From the NCBI GenBank assembly GCA_963789495.1, contig CAWBLP010000008.1, positions 186,001 to 250,000 of the forward strand: DNA of 64,000 nucleotides. Direction: 5' to 3'. Origin of the DNA: CAWBLP01 sp963789495 (GTDB taxonomy: Bacteria; Pseudomonadota; Alphaproteobacteria; Acetobacterales; Acetobacteraceae). Shown piece by piece: positions 46,147 to 56,965 of this stretch. The position numbers and the translations under genes are program-made. The notes under the pieces were generated by a model. The model worked only from the letters and a program-made list of their open reading frames with translations, did not search any database and was not told the DNA's origin. Within the stretch, counting starts at the first letter, position 1; each line of letters opens with the position of its first letter.

Positions 46147-47498
46147 CCCGCAGACGGATGCATATCGGCATGTCGATTCGTGGCCTGGGCTATCACCCGG
46201 CGGCCTGGCGGCATCCCGACGTGCCGGTGGATGGTACGCTGCGCTTCGACCACTATGCACGCAGCGCCAAGGCCGCCGAACGCGGCAAATGCGACCTGAT
46301 CTTCTTCGCCGACGGCATCGGCATTCGCGAGCGCGACGCGCCACGCGGCTCACTGGCGCGCTCCGGCTACGAGATCGTCGAGATGGAGCCGATGACGCTG
46401 TTGCCCGCCCTGGCGGTGGTGACGGAGCATATCGGCCTGGTGACCACTGCCTCCACCACCTATAACGAGCCGTACCATATCGCGCGCAAGTTCGCGACCC
46501 TGGACCTGATCAGCAACGGACGCGCCGGGTGGAACATGGTGACCTCCTGGTCCGAGGCGGAGGCGCGGAACTTCAATCGCGAGCAGCATGTCGATTACGA
46601 CACGCGCTACGAGCGTGCGGCGGAATTCGTCGATGTTGTGCGGGGATTGTGGGACAGCTGGGACGCGGACGCATTCGTCTACGACCGGGCCGGCGGCCAA
46701 TTCTACGACGAACGCGGCATGCATGTGCTGGATCACAAGGGCAAGTATTTCTCGGTGCGCGGGCCGTTGAACGTGGCCGGCATGCCGCAGGGCCATCCGG
46801 TGTTGGTGCAGGCCGGCGCCTCCGAGCAGGGCCGCGAGATTGCCGCCGCGACCGCCGACCTGGTCTATGCGGTGCATGACACGGCGGAGCTGGCGCAGGC
46901 CTATTATCACGACGTGAAGCGCCGGCTGGCGACCTACGGGCGCGACCAGGACGACCTGAAAATCCTGCCGGCGCTGCGCCCGGTGGTCGGCCGCACGCGG
47001 GCGGAGGCGCAGGGCAAATACGACCAGTTGCAGGCGCTGCTGGATCCGATGGTCGGGCTGGCGCGGCTGCACAGCACCTTCGGCGATTTGTCGGGTTATC
47101 CGCTGGACGGGCCGGTGCCGCTGGATGCGCTGGGGCCGCAGGAGGTGCGCAGCATCAGCCAGCGGCTGGTGGAACGCGTACGAGGCGAGAAGCTGACGAT
47201 CCGCCAGTTGTATGAGCATGTCGCCGGCATGGGCGGATTCTGCCTGATCGGCACGGCCGCGGACATCGTGGACGTCATGCAGGACTGGTTCGAGCAGGAG
47301 GCCTGCGACGGGTTCAACATCACGCCGACGCATCTTCCCGCCGGCTGCGAGGATTTTGTCGATCTGGTGGTCCCCGAGTTGCAGCGCCGCGGGCTGTTCC
47401 GCACCGAGTATGAAGGCCGCACGCTGCGGCAGAATTTGGGGTTGAAACCGGCGGTCAGCCGCTACGCCCGTGCGGGCCGGCAGGAGGCCGCGGAGTAG
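46143..47498 (+). CDS. NtaA/SnaA/DszA-family FMN-dependent monooxygenase
   Basis: This 451-residue class C (bacterial luciferase-like) flavin monooxygenase needs FMNH2 from a separate reductase. Signatures are FDHYARSAKAAERGKCDLIFFADG, TTASTTYNEPYHIARKFATLDLISNGRAGWNMVTS and GHPVLVQAGASEQGREIAA. Family members oxidise nitrilotriacetate, dibenzothiophene sulfone, dimethyl sulfide or pristinamycin precursors; the substrate here is unknown. No flavin reductase gene is adjacent. Confidence 0.92.
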   Translation: MTRRRMHIGMSIRGLGYHPAAWRHPDVPVDGTLRFDHYARSAKAAERGKCDLIFFADGIGIRERDAPRGSLARSGYEIVEMEPMTLLPALAVVTEHIGLVTTASTTYNEPYHIARKFATLDLISNGRAGWNMVTSWSEAEARNFNREQHVDYDTRYERAAEFVDVVRGLWDSWDADAFVYDRAGGQFYDERGMHVLDHKGKYFSVRGPLNVAGMPQGHPVLVQAGASEQGREIAAATADLVYAVHDTAELAQAYYHDVKRRLATYGRDQDDLKILPALRPVVGRTRAEAQGKYDQLQALLDPMVGLARLHSTFGDLSGYPLDGPVPLDALGPQEVRSISQRLVERVRGEKLTIRQLYEHVAGMGGFCLIGTAADIVDVMQDWFEQEACDGFNITPTHLPAGCEDFVDLVVPELQRRGLFRTEYEGRTLRQNLGLKPAVSRYARAGRQEAAE

Positions 47499-47704
47499 GG
47501 GCTGGGGTCCACAGCTGCGACTGGGGCAGGGGAGCCACCAATTGGCAAATCCGGTTGCAGTTCCCGGATCAATCTAGAAACAATCGAAGAAGTGGTGTTG
47601 ATTCTCGACCCGAATGCGGAGGTCGTAATATTTTAGTAAGACATCCCGCGCATAGCCGTCTGATGGTCGCTGCGCGACAGCGCCCTCAGGCAAACTGGTG
47701 ATCC

Positions 47705-49201
47705 ATGATCCGCATACCATTTCTCGCGACGAACGGCAGGGATGCCCGAGCCAAGCTCGCGGCCCTCGATGACTCCCAGGCGCTGATCGAATTCGATCCA
47801 GACGGCAAGATACTGGCCGCGAATACGCACTTCCTTCAGGCGGTCGGCTATTCGCTGGCGGAAATTGTCGGGCAGCATCACCACATGTTTGTCGATGCCG
47901 CCTACCAGGCGACCCCGGCCTCCGCGCAGTTTTGGGAGGCGCTGCGGCAGGGCGTGCACCAGAGCGCTGAATTCAAGCGAATTGGCAAGGGCGGCAAGGA
48001 GATCTGGTTTCAGGCGTCATACAATCCGATCATCGGCCACAATGGCAAGCCGTACAAGGTCCTGAAGATCGCCACCGACATTACGCAGGCAAAACTGCAG
48101 TCCGCGGATTTTGAGGGGCAGATCAAAGCCATCCGCAAGTCGCAGGCGGTCATAGAATTCTCGATGGACGGACTGGTCATCACCGCCAACCAGAATTTCC
48201 TGGACGCCATGGGCTATCGGCTAAACGACATCCAAGGACAGCACCACCGGATGTTCGTCGACCCGGTTGAGCGTGACAGCGAGAATTACCGGACCTTCTG
48301 GGAAAGCCTGCGACGCGGCGAATATCAGTCTGCCGAATTCAAGCGGCTGGGAAAGGATGGCAAACCGGTCTGGCTGCAGGCCGCCTACAACCCGATCCTG
48401 GACCCGGACGGCCGACCGGTCAAAGTGGTGAAGTTTGCCACCGATATCACCCGGCAAGTGCAGGACAGAATGCAGCGGGCGACCATCGGCCACGAGGTGG
48501 ACGCCGGTCTCGACGGAATCGGCAAGGCGATCTCCATCGCCACCGAGCAGGCTGCCGGAGCCGCCAGCGCATCCGTGCAGACCGCCACCAACGTGCAGGC
48601 AGTTGCCGCCGGCGCCGAGGAACTGGTCTCCTCCGTGTCGGAAATCAGCCATCAGATCCACGAGGCCTCCAGCGTGTCGGGGAAGGCCGTGGAGGAAGCC
48701 GCCAGAACCGGCGGGATCGTCACCCATCTGTCCGAGGCGGCGCGGCGCATCGGCGAAGTGGTCAGTCTGATTGCCGACATTGCCGGCCAGACCAATCTGC
48801 TTGCCCTCAACGCCACCATCGAATCGGCGCGCGCCGGAGAGGCCGGCAAGGGCTTCGCGGTGGTCGCCGGCGAGGTCAAGAATCTGGCGGCCCAGACCGC
48901 CAGGGCGACGGAGGAAATCTCCTCACAGATCGCATCCGTGCAGACCGTGACGCAGGAGGCGGTAACCGCGATTTCAACGATCAGCGCCACGATCGGCCAG
49001 ATCAACCAGATTTCAGCGGCCATTGCCGGCGCGGCCGAACAGCAGAACGCCGTGGCGCGAGACATTTCATCCAACATGCAATCGGCAGCCCAGGCCGTTG
49101 CGCAGGTCAGTCACAACATGAACGAGATTGCCACTGCCACCAAGGCCGCAGAAACATCCGCCCACGAGGTGAAGGCAGCGTCGCGCATGCTGGCGGCTTA
49201 G
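47705..49201 (+). CDS. Soluble twin-PAS methyl-accepting chemotaxis protein
   Basis: This 498-residue receptor has no membrane segment, so it is cytoplasmic. Two PAS domains (about 20-140 and 145-262) are clearly duplicated, both with GQHH.MFVD, QSAEFKR.GK.GK and VLKIATDIT/VVKFATDIT. The signalling helix has the hairpin tip IAGQTNLLALNATIESARAGEAGKGFAVVAGEVKNLA. It resembles energy/redox-taxis receptors such as Aer-like or BdlA-type proteins, possibly binding haem or FAD. There is no chemotaxis operon in the window. The following gap contains a GC-rich hairpin. Confidence 0.93.
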   Translation: MIRIPFLATNGRDARAKLAALDDSQALIEFDPDGKILAANTHFLQAVGYSLAEIVGQHHHMFVDAAYQATPASAQFWEALRQGVHQSAEFKRIGKGGKEIWFQASYNPIIGHNGKPYKVLKIATDITQAKLQSADFEGQIKAIRKSQAVIEFSMDGLVITANQNFLDAMGYRLNDIQGQHHRMFVDPVERDSENYRTFWESLRRGEYQSAEFKRLGKDGKPVWLQAAYNPILDPDGRPVKVVKFATDITRQVQDRMQRATIGHEVDAGLDGIGKAISIATEQAAGAASASVQTATNVQAVAAGAEELVSSVSEISHQIHEASSVSGKAVEEAARTGGIVTHLSEAARRIGEVVSLIADIAGQTNLLALNATIESARAGEAGKGFAVVAGEVKNLAAQTARATEEISSQIASVQTVTQEAVTAISTISATIGQINQISAAIAGAAEQQNAVARDISSNMQSAAQAVAQVSHNMNEIATATKAAETSAHEVKAASRMLAA

Positions 49202-49422
49202 CAGGCGCCCTTGCGGCTCGGGGCAGGGCCGGGCGGCATGCCGCGGCAATCCGACTGACCCGATAGCGCCTGCGCCTGGCCCAGTGCAGGATGCGTGGAG
49301 GATGCGCGTTCGGCTGGAGGTCCGGGCGTCCTCCGATATGGCTATATTTGGTAGATATACCGACATCCTGCGGTGCATACTGAACTCTACCCACACAGCA
49401 ACCCACGATGCCCCCCGACAGC

Positions 49423-49452
49423 AAAAGGGCCGCTCCGACCCCAGAGCGGCCC
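49423..49452 (-). terminator. Rho-independent terminator, minus strand
   Basis: The perfect stem GGGCCGCTC/GAGCGGCCC (49427-49452, 8-nt loop) is followed on the minus strand by TTTT (49426-49423). It would end transcripts of the GGDEF-EAL gene about 250 bp past its stop, and perhaps plus-strand chemoreceptor transcripts as well. Confidence 0.7.
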
Positions 49453-49648
49453 CTGTCCTTGCTGCCGGCTTACCACCGATTGGTGGTTACCGTGCTGTTT
49501 CCGTTCATGCCGCCGGTTTGTTCGATTCCGGCAGGTTGGCCATTTCCGAACAAACCGAGCGGCCTCTGCTGGTGATGGTGGTTGTGCGATCAATCAACCG
49601 ATCGCGTGCGCCCGGTTAGTTCCCGCAGCCGCATTTTCCGCCGCATAG

Positions 49649-49695
49649 AACCGCGCCGGGTTTGCCGGTGGCTCTGAACCTTGAGAGGTTGAAGC
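49649..49695 (+). mobile_element. Solo left-end remnant of the IS3-family element
   Basis: This stretch matches the left terminus of the intact element at 55681 over about 47 bp, beginning GAACCGCGCCGGGTTTGCCG and continuing through CTCTGAACCTTGAGAGGTTG, with two or three substitutions. No transposase follows; the GGDEF-EAL stop is 9 bp away. It marks an earlier insertion and deletion, or a recombination edge. Confidence 0.75.
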
Positions 49696-49703
49696 AGCGA
49701 ACC

Positions 49704-52161
49704 TCACGCCGCGACTGACATCTTGCGGGCTTCATTGTAAAAGAAACTTGCAAGCATCGTCGATGGCAAGGCTTTGTCAAAATAGTAACCCTGTGCCTCA
49801 GCGCATCCCGCGCTGCGCACCTCGTCCAGTTGCTCGACTGTTTCGATACCTTCGGCCGTAGTGATGATTCCTAGTTTCGATGCGAGATCAGCGACTGCGT
49901 GCACGATGGCTCGACAATCCGGTCGAACTCCCATCTCGCGAATGAAACTCTGATCGATTTTCAGCTTGTCGAAGGCAAAGCTACGGAGATAGCTCAATGA
50001 GGAATAGCCTGTCCCAAAGTCGTCGAGAACGGTACGCAGCCCCATCTCTCGCAGACGATGCAGCGTCGTCAGGACGGCATCGTTGTATTGCAGGAGCGCT
50101 GACTCCGTGATCTCGAGTTCAACACGAACTCGGTTCAATTCCTGCGCACGTAAGCGCTTGCTCTACGGCTTGAACAAGATTGTCACTTTTGAATTGCACC
50201 GGTGACAGGTTCACGGCGACTTTCATCCCGTCTGGCCACGTTGCGGCGTCGCGGCAAGCCTGCTGCAGGACCCACTCGCCGATAGGATCAATCAACCCGA
50301 GTTCCTCAGCCAGCGGTATGAACTGGCACGGCAAAATCATTCCGCGCTCGGGATGCCTCCATCGCAGCAACGCTTCGAAGCCACTCACGCGACTTGCTGC
50401 AATATTAAAAATAGGCTGATACCAGACTTCCAATTCCTGTCGTGAAAGGGCCTCCCGCAAATCCAGCTCTATCGCCATTCGGGCTTGCATTTGGACGTCC
50501 ATCTCGGCTTCGAAGAATCTGTAGCGACCGCGGCCGTCGGTCTTTGCTCGATACAGCGCCATGTCACCATTCTTCAACAGCAGATCAGCACTCTCTTTTT
50601 GTTCTTCCGCTATCGCAATGCCGATGCTTACTCCGATCACCGCGCGCTGGCCATTGAGGTCGAATGGCTGGCACAGCGTATGCACAACACGTTGAGCGAG
50701 GAGTTCCGCCTGATGCGGATGATCGGTGGAAGGCTGCAAGATAGCGAACTCATCCCCGCCCATACGGGCCACAAGATCTGAATCCCGGACACAGTGCCGA
50801 AGGCGCCCTGCTACGGCTTCCAACAGAGCGTCACCTGCTGGGTGGCCCAGGGCATCATTGACATTCTTGAAGTAGTCGAGGTCTAGGCAGAGCACCGCGA
50901 CCCGTTCGCCACGCCTCCTGGGCATGCGCAGCATATTGTCCATGCGCTCATTGAACCTAACTCTGTTCGGGAGGCTGGTCAGCGCATCGTGGTGAGCCAT
51001 GAAGCGAATGCGGGCCTCGGCGTGGCGACGTTCGGTGACATCCTCATAGGTCGCCACCCATCCGCCTCCGGTCATCGGCTGATGTGATACGGCTAATGCC
51101 GGACCGCCCTCTATCTCTTGCGTGAAAGATCCCGACTGGTGCGCAAAGATAAGAGACTGCTGCTCTTCTCGAGTTGCTTGAATCAAAGCTGGATCACACT
51201 GCCGTGTTACGGACATCGAACGGAAAATGTCCGCTATTTTGGTTCCTGGCTGCACTAATCCCGGTGTTAAGCCGAACAGCTCAAGGAAACGGGTATTGCA
51301 TACGATCAGCTGCTGGTTCCCGTCGACCATGCAAAGCGCCTGTGACATGTTGTTCAGTGCAGCATCAAACCGGGCGTTCTGCGTATTTTGTTCGGCTTCC
51401 CGTGCCTGTAGAATTTGGTTCTGTAGCTGCACCTCCTCCATCGCCTCGTGCGCGCGCCTGTTGGCCTCCGATAGCTCTCCGCTAGTTCCTGTCAGGTTCG
51501 CCACAAGTTTATGAACGCGATCATGCGCACGACTGAGCAACCTGTTGTGCCACGAGAGCACAGCGATCAACGTAAGGCTGCAGACCATCAACGCGAGGAG
51601 CACCCCAGAGAAGATCCAGTGCAGATGACTGAGTTGGGCCAGATCGGCCGCAGCCAGCTCCCCGCTTCGAGCGTAAGCCGCCGCAGCTAGGCGCGTAAGC
51701 TTCGGATTGAGCGTCGTTAGAGTATCGAGTAGCAACTGCTCATTTCCGGGACCGTCTAGATTGCGGACCAGCGGCCCTGCTGCCTCGACAGCGCCGCGAA
51801 AATCGCGCCCAATCTTGGCGAACTCCTCGGAGGACTGCACAAACTCCAGAACATCACCGCCGTCGAACAGCCCTACGCGATTGGTAACAATATCCAACCA
51901 AAGCTCGATATCATCGCGTCCAGTATCGCTACCTGGCATCATCGCCATACCAACTACGGCCTCGAGACGCGCAACTTCGACGGCAGCTTGGTTCAATAGC
52001 CAACTCGCATTGTAGCGCGACGCCGAATAGAGTGACTGCTGCCGCTGCACGATCAGGACAGAAGTATAGGCTGCTGCCAGCAGTAGAAATCCCGTGACGG
52101 TGATGAACAGCAGTCGGAGATTGCGCGGCCCAGATATGCGCGGAGTCGTATCAATTGCCAT
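49704..52161 (-). pseudogene. Membrane-anchored PAS-GGDEF-EAL c-di-GMP enzyme, frameshifted
   Basis: The N-terminus (ATG at 52161) has two helices (LLFITVTGFLLLAAAYTSVLI and IFSGVLLALMVCSLTLIAVL) bracketing a periplasmic sensor. A PAS domain and GGDEF follow: the I-site RDSD and catalytic ARMGGDEFAIL are intact. The EAL domain begins GFEALLRWRHPERG. Near 50151 one extra base breaks the frame, and the rest continues in another frame as RVRVELEITES, DDFGTGYSSL and AEGIETVEQL to the stop at 49704. The GGDEF part could still be made as a shorter protein. Composition is less GC-rich than the core genes. The frameshift may be real decay or a base error. Confidence 0.87.
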
Positions 52162-52228
52162 TGGAGGCCGCTTTTGGCTCAATATGCTGATCATATTACG
52201 GCAAGACGGGAGAGTTGCCATACCGGCC

Positions 52229-54728
52229 TCAACTCCCTGCTCCATCACGAGCTGTCGGTCGTGAGCACGTGCCCACATGCCAGATTTGCGATGCGTATTC
52301 TTTGATAGTGCGGTCAGACGAGAACCAAGCCGCACCAGCAATGTTCACAATACTTTTGCGCCACCAAGCGGTCGGGTTGACCCAGCATTTGGCGACCGTT
52401 ACCTGAGTTGCGTCATAGGCGTCGAAATCAGCGGTGACCATGAACTTGTCGGAGCGGCGCAGCCCGTCAATCAGGCCACGGTAGCGCGCCGGGTCGTCGC
52501 GGGAAAATACGCCCAATTCGATAGCATCCAACACATCTGACAACTCTGGAGACGCATCAATCCAGGTCTCACTGCCTACGCCACGGTCCTTGAGATCCTG
52601 CACGGCATCGGCCGGAAGCCCAAAAATGAAGATATTGTCGTCGCCAACCCGATCCCGGATCTCCACATTAGCCCCATCAAGCGTACCAACGGTCAGCGCC
52701 CCATTGAGCATGAGTTTCATGTTGCCGGTGCCCGACGCCTCCATGCCCGCCGTCGAAATCTGCTCGGATAGGTCGGCCGCGGGGATAATCGTCTCTGCGA
52801 GCGACACGTTATAGTCCGGCAGAAACACAATTTTCAGCAGGCCCTTTATGGCGGGGTCATTGTTCACGACGTGAGCCACGTCGTGGATCAAGCGGATGAT
52901 CAGCTTCGCTGTGTGGTAGCTTGCGGCAGCTTTACCAGCGAACACCTTGACGCGCGGTGTCCATCCCCGATCCGGTTCTGCACGAATTGCATGATAAGCA
53001 GCAACAGTCTGCAAAATATTGAGCAATTGGCGTTTGTACTCATGGATACGCTTAATGTGAACGTCGAACAGCGCGTCGGGATCTACGGTCAGCCCAATAG
53101 TGGCGCCGATCCGCTCAGCTAAGACCTGCTTAGCGTGCCGCCGCTGTCGCCGCATACGAGCTTGAAGGACAACATCATCCGCATATTGCGCAAGCCCATC
53201 CAGGAGTTCAGAACTCGATCAGCACACGGGGTCCGAGCACATCGACCAGAATCTCGGTGAGCGGCTCATTGGCGCGGAATAGCCACCGTCGGAAGGTGAT
53301 TCCATTCGTCTTGTTAACTATACGGCCGGGATAGACCCTGTCTAGATCACGGAACAGCAGGCGGCGAACCAGATCTGAATGCAACGCCGAGACCCCATTG
53401 ATCGTGTGGGATCCGACGAACGCGAGATGTCCCATGCGCACCCGGCGGCCGTCGTTTTCGTCAATCAGTGATGTCGATGAAATCAAGGCCGAGTTTGCAA
53501 GAGGCTGCTGTCCGACGATTGCCAGATGATCGGCGTTGATCCGGTAGATGATCTCCATGTGGCGCGGCAACATTCGTTCCATCAGCCCAAGCGGCCACTG
53601 CTCCAACGCCTCAGGGAGTAGCGTGTGATTGGTGTATGAGAACGTGTTGCGGCTGATTGTCCAGGCCTCGTCCCAATGAAAGCCCTGTTCATCGATCAGT
53701 AGGCGCATCAGCTCTGGAATGCCAATCGCTGGGTGTGTATCATTAAGTTGGATTGCTGTATGCTCCGCTAGCGACGATAGGTCGCCGTGAATCCGAAGAT
53801 GTCGGCGAATGATGTCCTGCAGCGAGGCGGATACGAAAAAGAACTCCTGGCGCAACCGCAGCTCCTGACCTTCTTCGGTCTCGTCGCCGGGATAGAGCAC
53901 TCGCGAGACCGCCTCCGCCCGCCCGCGACTGGCAACCGCGCCAACGTGATCGCCTCGGTTGAATGCCGTCAGGTGCAACGGATCGGTAGCCCGCGCGGAC
54001 CACAGACGTAACGTGTTAATCTGTTTGCCATCCCATCCGACAACGGGCGTGTCGTAGGCGACCGCGCGTATGCTCTCACTTGGCTGCCAGACAATGATCT
54101 CGTCGCCGTTCCCGCTCCCCGCCGCGTGCACCGAGCCGCCGAATCCGATATCGTATGCAATAGCGGAGCGCTCGATCTCCCACGGATTGGTGAAGGTCAG
54201 CCACGGTTCTGGCACCTCGGTCTGGCAACCGTCATGAATGACTTGCCTAAACAGCCCGTATTCGTAGCGAATGCCATAGCCATAAGACGGAATTCCAACA
54301 CTGGCCATGCTTTCGATGAAGCAAGCGGCGAGTCGGCCCAGGCCGCCGTTGCCAAGCGCCGCGTCTGGTTCCATCTCGCAGACGTCATTGAAGTCGACAC
54401 CGAAGTCGGCGAGCACGGTCCGCATCTGGGTGGAGAGACCGAGATTTCCCAGTACATCGGAAAGCAGGCGCCCGATTAGGAATTCGAGCGAGAAGTAACA
54501 AATTTGCTTCGCGCCTTCTTCCGCCGTTCTGTCATTGGAAGCGCGCCAGCGCTCCATAACCTCATCTCGAGCCGCCATGGCCACAGCAATAAACCAATCT
54601 CGTGCGGTCGCCCGCTCCGGCCGACCGCCGACGTCATAGGTCAGCCGTTCCAAAGCCCGAGTTCGCAGTCTCGCGACGTCGTCAGCAGGCTTCACGGGCG
54701 AAGCGGCGTTGCCCAGAATGTCACTCAT
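52229..54728 (-). pseudogene. glgP: Glycogen/maltodextrin phosphorylase, frameshifted
   Basis: The family enzyme releases glucose 1-phosphate from alpha-1,4-glucan ends using PLP. The N-terminal part is complete (ICYFSLEFLIGRLLSDVLGNLG, EPDAALGNGGLGRLAACF, QLNDTHPAIGIPELMRLL). After GPRVLIE one extra base near 53212 ends the frame. The rest follows in the next frame with HIKRIHEYKRQLLN and the PLP-lysine region ASGTGNMKLMLNGALT...GTLDGANVEI. Start at 54728 (MSDILGN) with GGAGG 6 bp upstream. No other glycogen genes are nearby. The 3' end lies 67 bp from the GGDEF-EAL start. Confidence 0.9.
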
Positions 54729-55730
54729 CAGATCCTCCACCAGCGTCCATCCAGCTCCTGTCGGCTCCGCCCCACTTTGATCATTGCGACGCAGGTTGGA
54801 CACGCCCGGAGACATGATGCACCCGCACAGTGGCGTTCGCCGTTACATATCCGATTGTCTATCGTAAATAATCCGGCCCCGGTGCGAATAGCATGACGAG
54901 CCAAGAGTCGTGACTGCAAGGTCTGCGGTGTTGTCGCCTTAAATGGGCTGCCAGGAACGGCACCTCAGACGGCAGGCGCACGTCGATCCCGATGACGCAG
55001 CCGACTGAGGTTGACCTGCCCCTTGTGGAGCCGCCGCAGCCGTTCGATCCCCGCTATGGTGATCGCCGCGGTCGTGAACCGCTTGAACCCAAGCATCGGA
55101 CTGATCCGCAGTTTCACGCCTCGATGGTCCTGCTCAATCGGGTCGTTCTGCGATAACCGCAGCTTCGTGTCAGCATGCAGTTCACAGTCAGCCTTCATCT
55201 CACGCACGGCGTGGTGCAATACGGCATAGCCATCCAACGTGACGGTCTGCGGGTTCAATCCCTGACCCTTGGTCGCCTTGCGAAAGAACGCCTTGGCCGC
55301 GGCAATGTCGCGCTTTGGACTGAGAGCCTGACTCGAATTGTATTTCCAACGTGCGACCGATTTGGATTTACTGGATGATCGTGAGGTCGATCGGTTCATG
55401 TGGCTGCGAGGCGACGGGACATCAGCTTGACGCTTGCGATGTAAAGCCAGGTGACCGCGCTTTCGACGGTGGCCTCGAAATCCTTGGCCAGACGGCGGTT
55501 GCGGTTAAGCCAGGCCAGAGTGCGTTCAACCACCCAGCGTCTGGGCAGCAAGACAAAACCCTTGGCGGCATCGGGTCGCTTGACGATCTCGATTGTCCAG
55601 TCGCCGACCTTGGTGAGAGCATCCTTCAGCTTGTCGCCGGCATAGGCGCTGTCGGCAAAGATGTGGCGCAGCCAGGGAAATGAACCGCGCCGGGTTTGCC
55701 GGAGGCTCTGAACCTTGAGAGGTTGGAGCG

Positions 55731-56063
55731 ATGGAGAAGGCAAAGACGGCGAACCGCTACTCGGCCGAGGTGCGATCGCGTGCGGTCCGGATGGTGTTGG
55801 AGCACGGGGCGGATCACGCCTCGCAGTGGGCGGCGATCGGCTCGATTGCAGCCAAGATCGGTTGCACAGGGGAGACGTTGCGCGGCTGGGTGCGCCAGGC
55901 GGAGCGCGACCAGGGGCTGCGGGCTGGTCCAACCAGCGATGACCGTGAGCGCATCAAGGCCCTGGAACGCGAAGTGCGCGAACTGCGCCAGGCCAACGAG
56001 ATTCTGCGCAAGGCGTCGGCGTATTTTGCGATGGCGGAGCTCGACCGCCGGTCCAAGCCATGA
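55731..56063 (+). CDS. IS3-family transposase OrfA
   Basis: This 110-residue protein has the helix-turn-helix of IS3 OrfA (RYSAEVRSRAVRMVLEHGADHASQWAAIGSIAAKIGCTGETLRGWV) and a leucine-zipper-like coiled coil (IKALEREVRELRQANEILRKAS) for multimerisation with OrfAB. Its stop overlaps the OrfB start (ATGA, 56060-56063). Confidence 0.93.
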   Translation: MEKAKTANRYSAEVRSRAVRMVLEHGADHASQWAAIGSIAAKIGCTGETLRGWVRQAERDQGLRAGPTSDDRERIKALEREVRELRQANEILRKASAYFAMAELDRRSKP

Positions 56064-56965
56064 TCGCGTTCGTCGACGATCATCGCACTGCCTACGGGGT
56101 CGAGCCGATCTGCCGGGTTCTGCCGATCGCCCCGAGCACCTACCATGCGCACGCGGCAAAGCGCGCCGATCCAGGCAAGCTATCCGCGCGGGCGCGGCGC
56201 GATAGGGCCTTACAGGCCGACATCAGGCGGGTCTGGGAAGCGAACTTCCGGGTCTATGGCGTGCGCAAGGTCTGGCGGCAGCTCCGGCGCGAGGCCATCC
56301 CAGCGCCCTGCTGTCAGGTGGCGCGCCTGATGAAGCAGATGCGCCTGGCTGGCGCGGTGCGCGGCAAAACAGTGAAGACCACGCACAGCGACAAATCGGC
56401 GCCGAGCCCGCTTGACCGTGTGAAGCGGCAATTCCGGGCGTCAGCGCCCAATGTTTTGTGGGTTTCCGACTTTACCTACGTCGCCACCTGGCAGGGCTTC
56501 GTCTATGTCGCTTTCGTCATCGACGTCTTTGCCCGGCGCATCGTCGGCTGGCGCGTATCGCGCTCAGCACGAGCGGACTTCGTGCTCGATGCGCTCGAGC
56601 AGGCATTGTGCGATCGTCGCCCGGTCCGCAAGGGCGGCCTTGTGCACCACAGCGACCGTGGCGCCCAGTACCTCTCGATCCGCTACAGCGAGCGCTTGCT
56701 TGAAGCTGGGATCGAACCTTCCGTCGGCAGCGTCGGCGACAGCTACGACAACGCGCTCGCCGAAACCATCAACGGCCTATTCAAGGCCGAGGTGATCCAT
56801 CGGCGCGGCCCGTGGCGCGGCGCGGAAGCCGTGGAATTCGCCACCCTCGAATGGGTCGACTGGTTCAACAATCGTCGCTTGCTCGAACCGATCGGAAATA
56901 TCCCGCCCGCCGAGGCCGAAGCGCGCTACTATGCCCAAGCCAACGAGCACGCCATGGCGGCATGA
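56060..56965 (+). CDS. IS3-family transposase OrfB (DDE integrase)
   Basis: This 301-residue protein has an rve-type catalytic core. The DDE residues are visible in WVSDFTYVAT (Asp), LVHHSDRGAQYLS (Asp) and NALAETINGLFKAEVIH (Glu, with Lys 7 residues later), plus the C-terminal WVDWFNNRRLLEPIGNIPP. It is likely made as an OrfAB fusion by -1 frameshifting near the overlap. Confidence 0.94.
   Translation: MIAFVDDHRTAYGVEPICRVLPIAPSTYHAHAAKRADPGKLSARARRDRALQADIRRVWEANFRVYGVRKVWRQLRREAIPAPCCQVARLMKQMRLAGAVRGKTVKTTHSDKSAPSPLDRVKRQFRASAPNVLWVSDFTYVATWQGFVYVAFVIDVFARRIVGWRVSRSARADFVLDALEQALCDRRPVRKGGLVHHSDRGAQYLSIRYSERLLEAGIEPSVGSVGDSYDNALAETINGLFKAEVIHRRGPWRGAEAVEFATLEWVDWFNNRRLLEPIGNIPPAEAEARYYAQANEHAMAA

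Larger units (their letters stand above)
49202..49703. other. Intergenic with terminator and IS-end remnant
   Basis: This 500-bp gap between the chemoreceptor (plus) and GGDEF-EAL gene (minus) contains a strong hairpin (49427-49452) and a 47-bp copy of the left end of the IS3-family element (49649-49695). Nothing else was recognised. Confidence 0.6.
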
